Origin: Rahnella bruchi
GTDB taxonomy: Bacteria; Pseudomonadota; Gammaproteobacteria; Enterobacterales; Enterobacteriaceae
Direction: 5' to 3'
DNA: 64,000 nucleotides
NCBI RefSeq assembly: GCF_003614975.1
Contig: NZ_QZWI01000016.1
Location: 1 to 64,000 of the forward strand
The translations under genes and the position numbers were made by a program. The notes beneath the pieces were generated by a model, which did not search any database, had not been told where the DNA came from, and worked only from the letters and a program-made list of their open reading frames with translations. Shown here one piece after another: positions 51,499 to 61,749 of the stretch. The stretch's first letter is position 1. Each line of letters starts with the position of its first letter.

Positions 51499-52200
51499 AT
51501 GAATAAAATTTTGTTGGTTGATGACGACCGTGAACTGACTTCACTTTTGAAAGAATTGCTCGAAATGGAAGGCTTTAATGTTGTGGTGGCTTACGACGGT
51601 GAGCAGGCATTAGAGAAAGTCGATAATACCATCGATCTTCTGTTACTTGACGTGATGATGCCGAAGAAAAACGGCATTGAAACCCTTAAAGAATTACGCC
51701 AGCGCCACCAGACGCCAGTGATTATGTTAACCGCTCGTGGCAGTGAATTAGACCGTGTCCTTGGCCTCGAATTGGGTGCCGATGACTATCTGCCAAAACC
51801 GTTTAATGACCGCGAACTGGTTGCCCGTATCCGGGCGATGTTGCGCCGTTCCAACTGGAGCGAACAACAGCAAACCAATGAGAACAACGGTTCACCGACG
51901 CTGGAAGTCGATGGCTTACAGCTCAATCCGGGCCGTCAGGAAGCCAGCTTTAACGGCGAAGCACTTGATTTAACCGGTACGGAATTTACCCTGCTGTATT
52001 TACTGGCAAAACATCTCGGACAGGTCGTTTCCCGCGAACATCTGAGCCAGGAAGTATTGGGTAAACGCCTGACGCCGTTTGACCGTGCGATTGATATGCA
52101 CATTTCTAATTTACGCCGTAAATTGCCCGATCGTCAGGACGGACATCCGTGGTTTAAAACCTTGCGCGGACGCGGTTATCTGATGGTTTCTGCTTCATGA
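51499..52200 (+). CDS. cpxR: Envelope-stress response regulator CpxR
   Basis: An OmpR-family regulator of 233 residues. The receiver domain has LVDDDRE (acidic pocket), the phosphoacceptor Asp in LLLLDVMMP (about residue 51), LTARG and the conserved Lys in PKPFNDREL. The winged-helix domain ends WFKTLRGRGYLMV. Start at 51499 (MNKILLVDDD), with AGAGGT about 9-10 nt upstream. Its stop overlaps the cpxA start (ATGA). Confidence 0.97.
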   Translation: MNKILLVDDDRELTSLLKELLEMEGFNVVVAYDGEQALEKVDNTIDLLLLDVMMPKKNGIETLKELRQRHQTPVIMLTARGSELDRVLGLELGADDYLPKPFNDRELVARIRAMLRRSNWSEQQQTNENNGSPTLEVDGLQLNPGRQEASFNGEALDLTGTEFTLLYLLAKHLGQVVSREHLSQEVLGKRLTPFDRAIDMHISNLRRKLPDRQDGHPWFKTLRGRGYLMVSAS

Positions 52201-53567
52201 TAAACAGCCTTACGGCACGTATTTTTGCCATTTTCTGGTTCACATTGGCCCTGGTGCTAATGCTGGTATTGATGGTGCCGAAACTCGATTCACGCCAGAT
52301 TACGCCGTTGCTCGATAACGAACAACGGCAGGGCCTGATGATTGAACAGCACGTAGAAGCTGAGCTGGCGACCGATCCTGCCAATGATTTGATGTGGTGG
52401 CGCAGGTTGTTCCGCGCTATCGACAAATGGGCACCGCCGGGTCAGCGTTTGTTGCTGGTCACCAGCGAAGGGCGCGTCATTGGCGCTCAGCGCAATGAAA
52501 TGCAGATCGTGCGTAACTTTATCGGCCAGTCCGATAATTCCGATCGTCCTAAAAAGAAAAAATATGGTCGGGTGGAAATGGTCGGGCCTTTCTCCGTTCG
52601 TGACGGCGAAGACAACTACCAGCTCTACCTGATGCGCCCTGCCAGCAGTTCTCAGTCTGATTTTATCAATCTGATGTTCGACCGCCCTCTGCTTTTGTTA
52701 ATCGTCACCATGCTTATCAGCGCCCCGCTGTTACTCTGGCTGGCGTGGAGCCTGGCAAAACCTGCGCGTAAGTTGAAAAACGCCGCAGATGACGTTGCAC
52801 GCGGTAATCTTAAGCAGCATCCGGAACTTGAAGCAGGTCCCCAGGAATTTCTCGCAACGGGTGCCAGTTTCAACCAGATGGTCAGCGCACTTGAACGGAT
52901 GGTGACGGCCCAGCAACGGCTGATTTCTGATATCTCTCACGAATTGCGTACTCCGCTGACTCGTCTCCAGCTGGCCACCGCGCTGATGCGCCGTCGTCAT
53001 GGTGAAGGGAAAGAGCTGCAACGCATTGAAAATGAAGCGCAACGTCTTGATGGCATGATCAATGACTTACTGGTGTTATCACGCAGTCAGCATAAAAATG
53101 AGCTGTCGCGCGAAACCCTGAAAGCCAATGAACTGTGGGAAGGTGTGATTGATGATGCGCAGTTTGAAGCCGAACAGATGGGCAAAACTCTGGAGGTTAC
53201 GTCTCCTCCTGGCCCATGGAAACTGATCGGCAATGCTGCGGCGCTCGACAGTGCACTGGAGAATATTGTGCGTAACGCCCTGCGTTATTCGCACCATCAC
53301 ATTGCGCTGAATTTCGCCCACGACAGTGAAGGGATCACCATCACCGTTGATGACGATGGTCCGGGCGTGAGTGAAGAAGATCGTGAGCAGATTTTCCGTC
53401 CGTTCTACCGCACTGATGAAGCGCGCGATCGTGAATCCGGGGGTACCGGCCTTGGGCTGGCTATCGTGGATACCGCAGTACAGCAGCACAGAGGCAAAGT
53501 CAAAGCCGAGGACAGCCCGCTGGGCGGCCTTCGTTTGATCATCTGGCTGCCGCTGCACCAGCGTTAA
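52197..53567 (+). CDS. cpxA: Envelope-stress sensor histidine kinase CpxA
   Basis: A 456-residue inner-membrane kinase/phosphatase. Two membrane helices (about residues 8-27 and 164-184) flank a periplasmic sensor. They are followed by HAMP, the DHp box [15 protein letters not shown] (phospho-His about residue 248) and the ATPase domain ([27 protein letters not shown]). It overlaps cpxR by 4 nt (ATGA), implying coupled translation. Confidence 0.97.
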   Translation: MINSLTARIFAIFWFTLALVLMLVLMVPKLDSRQITPLLDNEQRQGLMIEQHVEAELATDPANDLMWWRRLFRAIDKWAPPGQRLLLVTSEGRVIGAQRNEMQIVRNFIGQSDNSDRPKKKKYGRVEMVGPFSVRDGEDNYQLYLMRPASSSQSDFINLMFDRPLLLLIVTMLISAPLLLWLAWSLAKPARKLKNAADDVARGNLKQHPELEAGPQEFLATGASFNQMVSALERMVTAQQRLISDISHELRTPLTRLQLATALMRRRHGEGKELQRIENEAQRLDGMINDLLVLSRSQHKNELSRETLKANELWEGVIDDAQFEAEQMGKTLEVTSPPGPWKLIGNAAALDSALENIVRNALRYSHHHIALNFAHDSEGITITVDDDGPGVSEEDREQIFRPFYRTDEARDRESGGTGLGLAIVDTAVQQHRGKVKAEDSPLGGLRLIIWLPLHQR

Positions 53568-53581
53568 GTTTCTGCTATTCT

Positions 53582-53607
53582 GCGTCCCTCTATCAGGGGG
53601 ACGCATG
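53582..53607 (+). promoter_or_regulatory. Hairpin enclosing the trmL ribosome-binding site
   Basis: GCGTCCC (53582-53588) pairs with GGGACGC (53598-53604), directly abutting the trmL ATG at 53605. The SD-like AGGGGGA (53595-53601) lies within the 3' arm and loop, so the structure would hide the ribosome-binding site. Confidence 0.7.
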
Positions 53608-54078
53608 CTTAACATCGTTTTATTTGAACCAGAAATCCCGCCAAATACCGGCAACATTATACGCCTGTGTGCCAACACTGGCTGTCAGCTTCACCTCATC
53701 GAACCTTTAGGTTTCGGCTGGGACGATAAACGTCTGCGCCGCGCAGGGCTCGATTACCATGAATTCGCCCATATTAAGCATCACGTCAATTATGACGCGT
53801 TCCTTGGCAGCGAGAATCCGCAACGTCTTTTCGCACTGACCACCAAAGGTACGCCAGCGCACAGCGCCGTCAGCTATCAGGATAATGATTTCCTGCTGTT
53901 CGGCCCGGAAACCCGTGGCCTGCCGGCAACCATTCTGGATAATCTGCCCGCTCAGCATAAAATCCGCATTCCAATGCTCGCAGAAAGCCGCAGCATGAAT
54001 TTGTCGAATGCCGTTTCAGTGGTGGTGTATGAAGCCTGGCGCCAGCTGGGATATCCGGGCGCATTGCTGAAAGAATAG
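53605..54078 (+). CDS. trmL: tRNA (cytidine/uridine-2'-O)-methyltransferase TrmL
   Basis: A SPOUT-class methyltransferase modifying the wobble ribose (position 34) of leucine tRNAs. The 157 residues include [18 protein letters not shown], the knotted SAM site ([11 protein letters not shown], about 97-107; [26 protein letters not shown]). It follows cpxA by 37 nt, within which the hairpin over its start codon is found; it may share the cpxRA transcript. Confidence 0.95.
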   Translation: MLNIVLFEPEIPPNTGNIIRLCANTGCQLHLIEPLGFGWDDKRLRRAGLDYHEFAHIKHHVNYDAFLGSENPQRLFALTTKGTPAHSAVSYQDNDFLLFGPETRGLPATILDNLPAQHKIRIPMLAESRSMNLSNAVSVVVYEAWRQLGYPGALLKE

Positions 54079-54094
54079 ATTTGCCTGAATTGAA

Positions 54095-54124
54095 AGATGG
54101 CATGCAGATCCATGCCATCTGAAA
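54095..54124. terminator. Terminator between trmL and cysE
   Basis: AGATGGCATG/CATGCCATCT stem with loop CAGATC, followed on the minus strand by TTTC; the genes converge here. Only modest T-runs are present. Confidence 0.65.
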
Positions 54125-54131
54125 ACGCCTG

Positions 54132-54953
54132 TCAGATACCGTCGCCGAATTCAAAACCCTGCGCAATACCGTTGAAATGCTGATCCATATCCATGGAAGG
54201 ACGCTCGCTTTCCGGTCGTCCGACAATACGTGCCGGCACACCCGCAGCCGTAGTGTGCGGAGGAACTGACTGCAACACGACTGAACCCGCCCCGATTTTC
54301 GCGCCAGCACCCACCTCGATATTACCGAGGATTTTCGCGCCAGCGCCAATCATGACACCTTCACGGATTTTAGGGTGGCGATCACCGCAGGTTTTGCCGG
54401 TACCGCCGAGCGTGACAGACTGCAAAATCGAAACGTCATTCTCGACCACGGCAGTTTCACCGATGACAATACCGGTTGCATGGTCAAACATAATGCCGCA
54501 GCCAATACGTGCCGCCGGATGAATATCTACACCAAATGACACTGAAATCTGATTCTGGAAGTAAATCGCCAGTGCTTTGCGATCCTGCTTCCACAGCCAG
54601 TTACCGATACGGTAAGCCTGAAGCGCGTGGAAGCCTTTCAGATAAAGCAGCGGAGTCGAATATTTATCGACTGCCGCATCGCGCTGATGGACAGCCAAAA
54701 TGTCGCGGGCAGCGGACAAAATCATTTGCTCGTCGTTACGATAGGCTTCTTCGACCACTTCACGAATAGCCATCGCGGGCATAATCGGATTGCCCAGCTT
54801 GTTGGCCAGAATGTAGCTCAACGCGCCGCCCAGCGTTTCATGTTTTAGCAATGTCGCATGGAAAAAACTTGCCAGCATCGGTTCACACTCAGCCAGTGCT
54901 CTCGCTTCTGATTTAATGTTATTCCAGACCAGCTCTAATTCTTCTAGCGACAT
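54132..54953 (-). CDS. cysE: Serine O-acetyltransferase CysE
   Basis: First step of cysteine synthesis, feedback-inhibited by cysteine. The 273-residue protein has an N-terminal helical domain (VWNNIKSEARALAECEP) and a C-terminal left-handed beta-helix of hexapeptide repeats (IHPAARIGCGIMFDHATGIVIGE, IREGVMIGAGAKILGNIEVG). The catalytic His-Asp pair lies in FDHATG. The C-terminal EFGDGI tail binds CysK. Start ATG 54953 with AAGGA 6-7 nt upstream; the preceding GTG is in frame but less likely. A terminator lies between gpsA and cysE. Confidence 0.96.
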   Translation of the reverse strand: MSLEELELVWNNIKSEARALAECEPMLASFFHATLLKHETLGGALSYILANKLGNPIMPAMAIREVVEEAYRNDEQMILSAARDILAVHQRDAAVDKYSTPLLYLKGFHALQAYRIGNWLWKQDRKALAIYFQNQISVSFGVDIHPAARIGCGIMFDHATGIVIGETAVVENDVSILQSVTLGGTGKTCGDRHPKIREGVMIGAGAKILGNIEVGAGAKIGAGSVVLQSVPPHTTAAGVPARIVGRPESERPSMDMDQHFNGIAQGFEFGDGI

Positions 54954-54982
54954 CACTTTTCCTTACGACTTTGCAAGTTCGG

Positions 54983-55024
54983 GTAATAAAAAGCCGCCCT
55001 GTCGGATGTACCAACAAGGTGGCT
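54983..55024 (-). terminator. Intercistronic terminator between gpsA and cysE
   Basis: Minus-strand AGCCACCTTGT pairs with ACAGGGCGGCT (one mismatch, one G-U) around a short loop, then TTTTTATT. It should reduce read-through from secB-gpsA into cysE. Confidence 0.8.
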
Positions 55025-55040
55025 ATACTTTATACGCCTT

Positions 55041-56060
55041 TCAGTGGCTGTGTTTTTCGTCCTTGCTCGCACGGGCAAGCAAACTGATCGCTGCCTCACG
55101 CGCATCTTTACCGCAGTACAATACCTGGTAAATCTGTTCTGTGATTGGCATTTCAACGTTATTACGCTGCGCCAGAGCCCGTACTTCTTTGGTATTGCGA
55201 TAGCCTTCAACAACCTGGCCAATGGTGTCCTGAGCAGTCTGAACATCCTTGCCTTGCCCCAGCATAATGCCAAAGCGGCGGTTGCGGGACTGGTTGTCTG
55301 TGCAGGTTAACACCAAATCACCCAAGCCTGCCATGCCCATAAATGTCGCAGGATCGGCGCCTAAAGCGGCACCTAAGCGCGTCATTTCAGCCAGACCACG
55401 GGTAATCAGCGCGGTTCTCGCATTGGCGCCAAAGCCAATGCCATCCGACATTCCGGCTCCAATTGCGATGACGTTTTTAATCGCCCCGCCCAGCTGAACG
55501 CCGATAAAATCGGGGTTGCTGTAAACACGGAAGCTTTTGCCACAATGCAGTAATTGCTGCAAATCTTCGGCAAATGTCACATCGGTAGCAGCCAGAGAGA
55601 TTGCCGTCGGCATGCCCGCAGCTAGCTCCTTGGCGAATGTCGGACCTGAAACCACAGCTAACGGTATAGCATCGCCGAGTTCTTCGCGTGCGACATCCTG
55701 CAACAGACGGCCGGTTTCGGCTTCCAGTCCTTTCGTCGCCCATACCACACGTGCATCTGGGCGCAAATGGGGTTTCAGCTGACGCAGTACGTCACCAAAT
55801 ACATGGCTTGGCACCACAACCAGCACATTACGGCTGGCCGCTAACGCGACAGAAAGATTGGTTTCGAGCAACAGGTTATCGGGGAATGGAACATCAGGAA
55901 GGAATTCCTGATTACAGCGGGCACGCTGTAAGGCGTTGATGTGGTCGGGATTATGTCCCCACAGCACAACGGGATGGCCATTTCTGGCGAGAGTAATCGC
56001 TAAAGCGGTGCCGTACGAGCCGGCACCGATTACTGTCATTGACGCATTGACGGTTTTCAT
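55041..56060 (-). CDS. gpsA: Glycerol-3-phosphate dehydrogenase [NAD(P)+] GpsA
   Basis: Makes sn-glycerol-3-phosphate for phospholipids from dihydroxyacetone phosphate. The 339 residues show the dinucleotide loop [30 protein letters not shown], the catalytic Lys in [13 protein letters not shown] (about residue 195) and [16 protein letters not shown]. Its ATG overlaps the secB stop by one base (TGATG), so translation is coupled. Confidence 0.97.
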   Translation of the reverse strand: MKTVNASMTVIGAGSYGTALAITLARNGHPVVLWGHNPDHINALQRARCNQEFLPDVPFPDNLLLETNLSVALAASRNVLVVVPSHVFGDVLRQLKPHLRPDARVVWATKGLEAETGRLLQDVAREELGDAIPLAVVSGPTFAKELAAGMPTAISLAATDVTFAEDLQQLLHCGKSFRVYSNPDFIGVQLGGAIKNVIAIGAGMSDGIGFGANARTALITRGLAEMTRLGAALGADPATFMGMAGLGDLVLTCTDNQSRNRRFGIMLGQGKDVQTAQDTIGQVVEGYRNTKEVRALAQRNNVEMPITEQIYQVLYCGKDAREAAISLLARASKDEKHSH

Positions 56061-56530
56061 CAGGCATCCTGATGCGGTTCAGCACCTTCGCCTTCAGCTT
56101 GCTGTTGCAGATAGTTCATGAACAGAGCGTCAAAGTTAACAGGTGCCAGGTTCAGTTGCGGGAAGGTACCGCGGGAAACCAGGCTGGTGATGCACTCACG
56201 GGCATACGGGAACAGAATGTTCGGGCAATATGCACCCAGGCAATGCGCCATCTGGTTGCCATCAATACCGGAGATAGTGAAGATACCACCTTGCTGAACT
56301 TCACACAGGAACGCAGTTTCGTCGCCCAGGGATGAAGTTACGGTCACACGCAAGACAACTTCATATACGCCTTCGGCCAGCTGGCTGGAAGCGGTATCAA
56401 GATCCAGTTTAACTTCTGGCTGCCAGTCTTGCTGGAAAACCTGAGGCGCATTTGGCGCTTCAAAAGAAATGTCTTTGGTGTAAATACGTTGGATCTGGAA
56501 AGCCATCTCGGTGTTATTTTGTTCTGACAT
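56060..56530 (-). CDS. secB: Protein-export chaperone SecB
   Basis: A tetrameric cytosolic chaperone that hands preproteins to SecA. The 156-residue acidic protein carries the family's central strand region ([24 protein letters not shown]) and [19 protein letters not shown]. It sits in the enteric order yibN-grxC-secB-gpsA-cysE. Confidence 0.97.
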   Translation of the reverse strand: MSEQNNTEMAFQIQRIYTKDISFEAPNAPQVFQQDWQPEVKLDLDTASSQLAEGVYEVVLRVTVTSSLGDETAFLCEVQQGGIFTISGIDGNQMAHCLGAYCPNILFPYARECITSLVSRGTFPQLNLAPVNFDALFMNYLQQQAEGEGAEPHQDA

Positions 56531-56594
56531 GTGAGTAGTACCCTCGGGTTAATAGTCCTTTTAAACACTTGATGAAAAACCGCAGTGGCCTCTA

Positions 56595-56846
56595 TTAACC
56601 CAGTAACGGGTCAAGACCACCGCGTGCATCAAGCGCATGTAAATCATCACAACCGCCAACGTGCTGTCCATCGATAAAAATCTGAGGAACGGTTGAACGA
56701 CCGCTGCGCGCGATCATTTTTTCACGTTTTTCTGCGTCACCATCGATAGCGATTTCATCGAATGAAACGCCTTTGCTGTTAAGCAAAGCTTTCGCACGAT
56801 GGCAGTAAGGGCAGGTTGCCTTGGTGTAGATTTCAATTTTTGCCAT
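56595..56846 (-). CDS. grxC: Glutaredoxin 3 GrxC
   Basis: An 83-residue dithiol glutaredoxin with active site CPYC (YTKATCPYCHRAK, about residues 11-14), cis-Pro TVPQIF and the glutathione-binding GGCDDL. Start at 56846 (MAKIEIYT), with GAGG-type SD 7-9 nt upstream; the in-frame GTG at 56855 lies within that SD. Confidence 0.96.
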   Translation of the reverse strand: MAKIEIYTKATCPYCHRAKALLNSKGVSFDEIAIDGDAEKREKMIARSGRSTVPQIFIDGQHVGGCDDLHALDARGGLDPLLG

Positions 56847-56915
56847 GGGTTCCACCTCAGAGTCGTAGAATTTAATGCCGTAGCGGTTATCTGAACGTCT
56901 AATCTTTAGCGCGAA

Positions 56916-57347
56916 CTATTTACCGCGAACTAAAGGCAGGTTTTCACCGCTCCAGCCGCTGATGCCTTCTTTGAGTGTGAATACACGCTCAAAACCGGCA
57001 GCAATCAGGCCTTCAGCCGCAGTACGGGAAGTTTGGCCAGTAGCACACACCACGATCACTGGCTGTGCTTTGTGTTTAGTCAGTTCACCCAGATTGTTGT
57101 TTTTGATGTCAGCAGACAACACATTCTGTGATTCAGCGATGTGGCCTTTGCGGAATTCTTCACGCGCGCGAACATCGACAACGATGGCATCTTCTTTATT
57201 AATCAGGCGTGTTGCTTCGCCACGGGTGATCTCTTTTACTTTAGAGAAACGTGTTTTAAAGGTGGTCACAATTACTGCAATCAGTAACGCAACCCACGCC
57301 AGGCTGAGAACCGGATGCGCACTGATGAACGGCATAATATCTTGCAT
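56916..57347 (-). CDS. yibN: Membrane-anchored rhodanese-like protein YibN
   Basis: A 143-residue protein with one N-terminal membrane helix (about residues 10-30) and a cytoplasmic rhodanese domain (about 45-140). The active-site loop [14 protein letters not shown] has a cysteine in the catalytic position, so sulfurtransferase activity is plausible. The ATG at 57347 (MQDIMPF) is preferred over an upstream in-frame TTG (57359) that abuts the SD-like sequence. First gene before grxC-secB-gpsA. Confidence 0.92.
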   Translation of the reverse strand: MQDIMPFISAHPVLSLAWVALLIAVIVTTFKTRFSKVKEITRGEATRLINKEDAIVVDVRAREEFRKGHIAESQNVLSADIKNNNLGELTKHKAQPVIVVCATGQTSRTAAEGLIAAGFERVFTLKEGISGWSGENLPLVRGK

Positions 57348-57651
57348 GGGGTGTAGCAACTCCCGTCAGTTGGGGGAAAATTCAAGGCTTCAGAGTATAC
57401 CTGCGCGCCGGAGCAATTACAGCCAGTAAGCGCGGGCGAATGCCACAATCTGCGGCACGTCTCGGAAAATTAACACGCCTTTATGCCGAAAGTTAACCCT
57501 CACCTCGCCTCATCTTTGATCTCCTCCGGCTATTCACATCCCGCACTGGGGTAAAATCTGCCAGCTCAAATGCCTTTAGCCGCGCCTGTTTACGCTGTTT
57601 CAGCGGGCGAGCCTATTGAGCATTTCATCTTTTAAACTGAGGTCAATTGAC
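57348..57651. other. 304-bp divergent region yibN-gpmI
   Basis: It should hold both promoters. A -10-like TAAAAT (57551-57556) precedes gpmI by about 95 nt, but no good -35 was found. No terminator, repeat or small gene was recognised. Confidence 0.45.
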
Positions 57652-59196
57652 ATGTCGAGCAACAAAAAACCGATGGTTCTGGTGATTCTGGACGGCTACG
57701 GACATCGCGAAGAGCAACAAGATAACGCGATCCTGAACGCCAAAACGCCGGTGATGGATAACCTGTGGGCCAATAACCCGCACACGCTTATCGCCGCCTC
57801 TGGGTTGGATGTCGGCCTGCCTGACGGTCAGATGGGCAACTCCGAAGTCGGCCATGTCAATTTAGGTGCGGGCCGCATCGTGTATCAGGATCTCACCCGT
57901 CTGGATAAAGAAATCAAAGAAGGTGATTTCTTTAATAATAGCGTACTGACCGGGGCAGTTGATCGCGCAATCAGCGCTGGCAAAGCAGTTCACATTATGG
58001 GGCTGTTGTCCGCAGGCGGCGTTCACAGCCACGAAGACCACATTATGGCGATGGTGGAACTTGCACATCGTCGCGGCGCAAAAGCGATTTACCTGCACGC
58101 TTTCCTTGATGGCCGTGATACGCCACCACGTAGCGCAGAAGCCGCCCTGAAACGCTTCTCTGAGAAATTCGCGCAAATTGGCGCCGGTCGTATTGCATCT
58201 ATCGTCGGTCGTTATTACGCGATGGATCGTGATAACCGCTGGGACCGCGTGCAGCTGGCTTACGATTTGATGTCTCAGGCCAAAGGCGCATTCACCGCTG
58301 ATAACGCGCTTGCAGGTCTGCAGGCCGCATATGCCCGCGATGAAAACGATGAATTCGTGAAACCTACCGTATTGCAGGCAGCAGGTGAAGAATCTGCCGC
58401 GATCCATGACGGCGATGCAATGATATTCATGAACTTCCGTGCTGACCGTGCCCGTGAAATCACCCGCGCCTTTATCAATCCGGATTTCGACGGCTTTGCC
58501 CGTGATAAAGTGATTAACTTCGGCGATTTCATCATGCTGACCGAATACGCTGCCGACATCAACGCCGCCTGTGCTTACCCACCAGCATCACTAAAAAATA
58601 CCCTCGGCGAATGGCTGATGGCGCACGGCAAAACGCAGCTGCGTATTTCCGAAACCGAAAAGTACGCGCACGTTACCTTCTTCTTTAACGGTGGTATGGA
58701 AGACTCATTTGAAGGCGAAGACCGTATTCTGGTGAAATCCCCGAACGTGGCAACCTACGACCTGCAACCGGAAATGAGCTCGGTTGAACTGACGGAAAAA
58801 CTCCTCGGCGCGATTGCGAGCGGCAAATACGACACCATTATTTGTAACTATCCGAATGGCGATATGGTCGGTCATACCGGCGTTTACGACGCTGCGGTGA
58901 GCGCCGTTGAAGCACTCGATAATTGCGTTGCCCAGGTTGTTGATGCCGTGAAAGCCGTTGGTGGTCAGTTGCTGATCACCGCCGACCACGGCAACGCAGA
59001 ACAAATGCGTGACCCGGCGACAGGTCAGGCGCATACCGCACACACCAGTCTGCCAGTGCCGTTAATCTATATCGGCGGGAATGCACAAGCGGTTGAAGGC
59101 GGTAAATTGTCCGATATCGCACCAACGATGCTTTCTCTGATGGGCATGGAAATTCCGGCAGAAATGAGCGGCAAACCGCTGTTTATCGCGCGTTAA
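57652..59196 (+). CDS. gpmI: Cofactor-independent phosphoglycerate mutase GpmI
   Basis: Interconverts 2- and 3-phosphoglycerate using manganese. The 514-residue alkaline-phosphatase-fold enzyme has [12 protein letters not shown] (metal Asp), the phosphoserine in [17 protein letters not shown] (about residue 64), [25 protein letters not shown] and [10 protein letters not shown]. Start at 57652 (MSSNKKPMV), with GAGG 9 nt upstream; the frame opens at 57616. Confidence 0.97.
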   Translation: MSSNKKPMVLVILDGYGHREEQQDNAILNAKTPVMDNLWANNPHTLIAASGLDVGLPDGQMGNSEVGHVNLGAGRIVYQDLTRLDKEIKEGDFFNNSVLTGAVDRAISAGKAVHIMGLLSAGGVHSHEDHIMAMVELAHRRGAKAIYLHAFLDGRDTPPRSAEAALKRFSEKFAQIGAGRIASIVGRYYAMDRDNRWDRVQLAYDLMSQAKGAFTADNALAGLQAAYARDENDEFVKPTVLQAAGEESAAIHDGDAMIFMNFRADRAREITRAFINPDFDGFARDKVINFGDFIMLTEYAADINAACAYPPASLKNTLGEWLMAHGKTQLRISETEKYAHVTFFFNGGMEDSFEGEDRILVKSPNVATYDLQPEMSSVELTEKLLGAIASGKYDTIICNYPNGDMVGHTGVYDAAVSAVEALDNCVAQVVDAVKAVGGQLLITADHGNAEQMRDPATGQAHTAHTSLPVPLIYIGGNAQAVEGGKLSDIAPTMLSLMGMEIPAEMSGKPLFIAR

Positions 59197-59215
59197 TTTC
59201 TCTTAAAGCTCGGTT

Positions 59216-59253
59216 AAAAAGGCGTGCTGACACCCGTTGGTACGCCTTTTTTG
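59216..59253 (+). terminator. Terminator after gpmI
   Basis: AAAAAGGCGT pairs with ACGCCTTTTT around a 16-nt loop, then further T residues. envC therefore probably has its own promoter. Confidence 0.78.
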
Positions 59254-59368
59254 TTTGTGCATCAGCCGGTTGATTAGTGTTACGATACGATAAGGGACAG
59301 CCATATTGTCTATCATCCACGGTCGACAAGCGGAAAAAAGTTTGAGCAAATTCATTCATTTCAGCCTG

Positions 59369-60634
59369 ATGAGAACCCGCCTTTCCGCTCAGGACAAGGC
59401 CGTATCTGCTTTCCCATCTTCAGCCTTATTGCTTTGCGCCTCTTTACTCTCTCTTTCTGTGAGTGTGCATGCTGACGACAATAAAGATCAGCTCAAAACC
59501 ATTCAGCAAAACATCGCGGAAAAAGAAAAAAACGTAAAACAGCAGAAACAACAGCGCGGCACCCTGTTGCAACAATTGCAGGCGCAGGAAAAAACCATTT
59601 CCTCTGCCAGCAGCCAGCTTCGCGGAACTCAGTCAACGCTCACCACGCTCAGCAAAGACATTGCCAGTCTGAATGCCTCAATAGATAAATTGCAGAAACA
59701 GCAAAAGACTCAGGAAGAGATCCTGGCAAAACAACTCGATGCGGCATTCCGTATCGGACAACATAAAGGCTTGCAGTTGCTGCTCAGCGGTGAAGAAAGT
59801 GACCGCAATGAGAGGATCCTGGCGTATTTCGGTTATCTGAATACCGAGCGGCAGAAAACAATCGAAGACCTGAAACAGACCCGCACCACGCTGGCTGAAC
59901 AGCGTGTTTCTTTGCAATCAAAGCAAACACAGCAAAAAAGTCTGCTGACTGAACAGCAAACACAGCAACAAAAACTCGAACAGGCGCGTGCCGCCCGTAA
60001 GCAAACCCTTACGGCGCTGGAATCCTCATTGCAAAAAAATGAGCAGAGTCTGACGGAACTGCGAGCCAACGAATCCAGCCTGCAAAACAAAATTGCTGCC
60101 GCTGAACGTGCCGCCAAAGCGCGCGCGGAAAAAGAAGCGCGTGAAGCCGCCGCCGTCAGGGCAAAAGAACAGCAAGCGAAAAAATCGGGTTCAACCTACA
60201 AACCGACCCAAAGCGAACAGTCACTGATGGCCCGTACCGGCGGTCTGGGGCGTCCATCCGGGCAAAATATGTGGCCGGTTAACGGTTCGTTGATACATCG
60301 CTTCGGCGAACAACTACAGGGTGAACTACGCTGGAAAGGCATGGTCATTTCAGCACGCGAAGGCAGTGATGTCCGGGCGATTGCAGACGGACGCGTCATT
60401 CTGGCGGACTGGTTGCAGGGCTACGGGCTGGTTGTGGTGATCGACCACGGCAAAGGCGACATGAGTCTGTATGGTTACAACCAGGATGCGCTGGTCAGCG
60501 TCGGCGATCAGGTGAGAACCGGTCAGGCTATCGCAAAAGTGGGGAACAGCGGCGGACAAGGCCAGCCATCGCTGTATTTTGAAATTCGTCGTCAGGGCCA
60601 GGCAGTAAATCCACAACCGTGGTTGGGAAGATAG
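59369..60634 (+). CDS. envC: Murein hydrolase activator EnvC
   Basis: A periplasmic divisome protein that activates amidases AmiA and AmiB. At 421 residues it has a signal sequence (about residues 1-35), a long Gln-rich coiled coil (about 38-250) and a C-terminal LytM domain (about 300-421). The domain is degenerate: the HxH found in active enzymes is replaced (PSLYFEIRR), as in E. coli EnvC. Start uncertain: ATG 59369 gives the expected length, while in-frame TTG codons at 59306 and 59342 could extend it. Confidence 0.93.
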   Translation: MRTRLSAQDKAVSAFPSSALLLCASLLSLSVSVHADDNKDQLKTIQQNIAEKEKNVKQQKQQRGTLLQQLQAQEKTISSASSQLRGTQSTLTTLSKDIASLNASIDKLQKQQKTQEEILAKQLDAAFRIGQHKGLQLLLSGEESDRNERILAYFGYLNTERQKTIEDLKQTRTTLAEQRVSLQSKQTQQKSLLTEQQTQQQKLEQARAARKQTLTALESSLQKNEQSLTELRANESSLQNKIAAAERAAKARAEKEAREAAAVRAKEQQAKKSGSTYKPTQSEQSLMARTGGLGRPSGQNMWPVNGSLIHRFGEQLQGELRWKGMVISAREGSDVRAIADGRVILADWLQGYGLVVVIDHGKGDMSLYGYNQDALVSVGDQVRTGQAIAKVGNSGGQGQPSLYFEIRRQGQAVNPQPWLGR

Positions 60635-60636
60635 CA

Positions 60637-61569
60637 TTGCGATATAAAAAGTCCGTTTTAGCTGCCCTTTGTGGTACTGCGTTTTTCGTTTGTCAGGTTC
60701 AGGCAGCGAAATTATCCATCCTGATTGATGACTTTGGTTATCGCCAGCATGAGGAAAACCAGGTACTTCAGATGCCTAAAGCGGTATCGGTTGCGATTTT
60801 CCCCAATGCACCAGATTCGCAAATGATGATGAAAAAGGCACATCTTCAGGGGCGCGAAATCCTGATCCATCTGCCGATGGCGCCGCTCAGTAAGCAGCCA
60901 CTGGAAAAAGATACGCTGACACCTTCTATGAGTCCCGCAGAAGTGAAGCGCATTGTCGATCAGGCCATCAGCAATATCCCGTACGCGATTGGTATCAATA
61001 ATCATATGGGCAGTGCTATGACATCCAGCCTGAGCGGGATGGAAAACGTCATGCAGGCCATGAATGCCCACAACCTGTTCTTCCTCGACAGCGTGACAAT
61101 CGGTAATACCAAGTCGGTTCAGGCGGCTCAGGGAACCCGGGTGAAAGTGATTAAGCGCAACGTCTTTTTAGATGATGTGCAGAATGAAGCGGAAATCCGC
61201 CATCAGTTTGAACGCGCCATTCAGCTCGCCCGCAGGAATGGTTATGCCATCGCCATCGGTCATCCCCACCCGACCACGGTAAAAGTGCTGCAACAGATGC
61301 TGCCGAATTTGCCCTCCGATATCGTTCTTGTGCGGCCAAGTGACCTGCTCAATGAACCGCAGCACAGCGCCCCGGCAAGTAAATCAACCAATAACGTACC
61401 GTCGAAACCATCGCGCAAAGGCATCAGCGTCTGCCGCGTAAAACAACCTGCCCCTCAAGTCTATGCCGACAGCATGTTCAAAGTGCTGGGCGAAAGCCTG
61501 TCTGCATTGCCGGCAGTGCAACTTGTTGAACGTCAGTATTTAACGTGGACCACATTTTCTAAAAAATAG
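60637..61569 (+). CDS. yibQ: Divergent polysaccharide deacetylase family protein YibQ
   Basis: A 310-residue exported protein. The signal peptide (RYKKSVLAALCGTAFFVCQVQA) is followed by a NodB-like barrel with SILIDDFGYR (Asp-Asp), INNHMGSAMT and IAIGHPHPTT as the metal/catalytic motifs of the DUF610 family. The preferred start is TTG 60637, 2 nt after the envC stop, with GGGAAG (60625-60630) 6 nt upstream inside envC; a GTG at 60619 is in frame. A basic C-terminal extension follows residue 245. Co-transcribed with envC; activity unproven. Confidence 0.9.
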   Translation: MRYKKSVLAALCGTAFFVCQVQAAKLSILIDDFGYRQHEENQVLQMPKAVSVAIFPNAPDSQMMMKKAHLQGREILIHLPMAPLSKQPLEKDTLTPSMSPAEVKRIVDQAISNIPYAIGINNHMGSAMTSSLSGMENVMQAMNAHNLFFLDSVTIGNTKSVQAAQGTRVKVIKRNVFLDDVQNEAEIRHQFERAIQLARRNGYAIAIGHPHPTTVKVLQQMLPNLPSDIVLVRPSDLLNEPQHSAPASKSTNNVPSKPSRKGISVCRVKQPAPQVYADSMFKVLGESLSALPAVQLVERQYLTWTTFSKK

Positions 61570-61749
61570 GATTCACAGACATTGACGGGTGTCAGGTTCC
61601 CATTTTCGAAAAAATGGATTTAAAACACCCATACAACATATTGATATGAATGGTTTTATCTTCACAATCAAATAACTAGAGCTTAAGGAATTTGCCTCTT
61701 ATAATGGGTAGCATATTTTTTTAACCGGGCTGAGCAAGGGCGCTAACCG

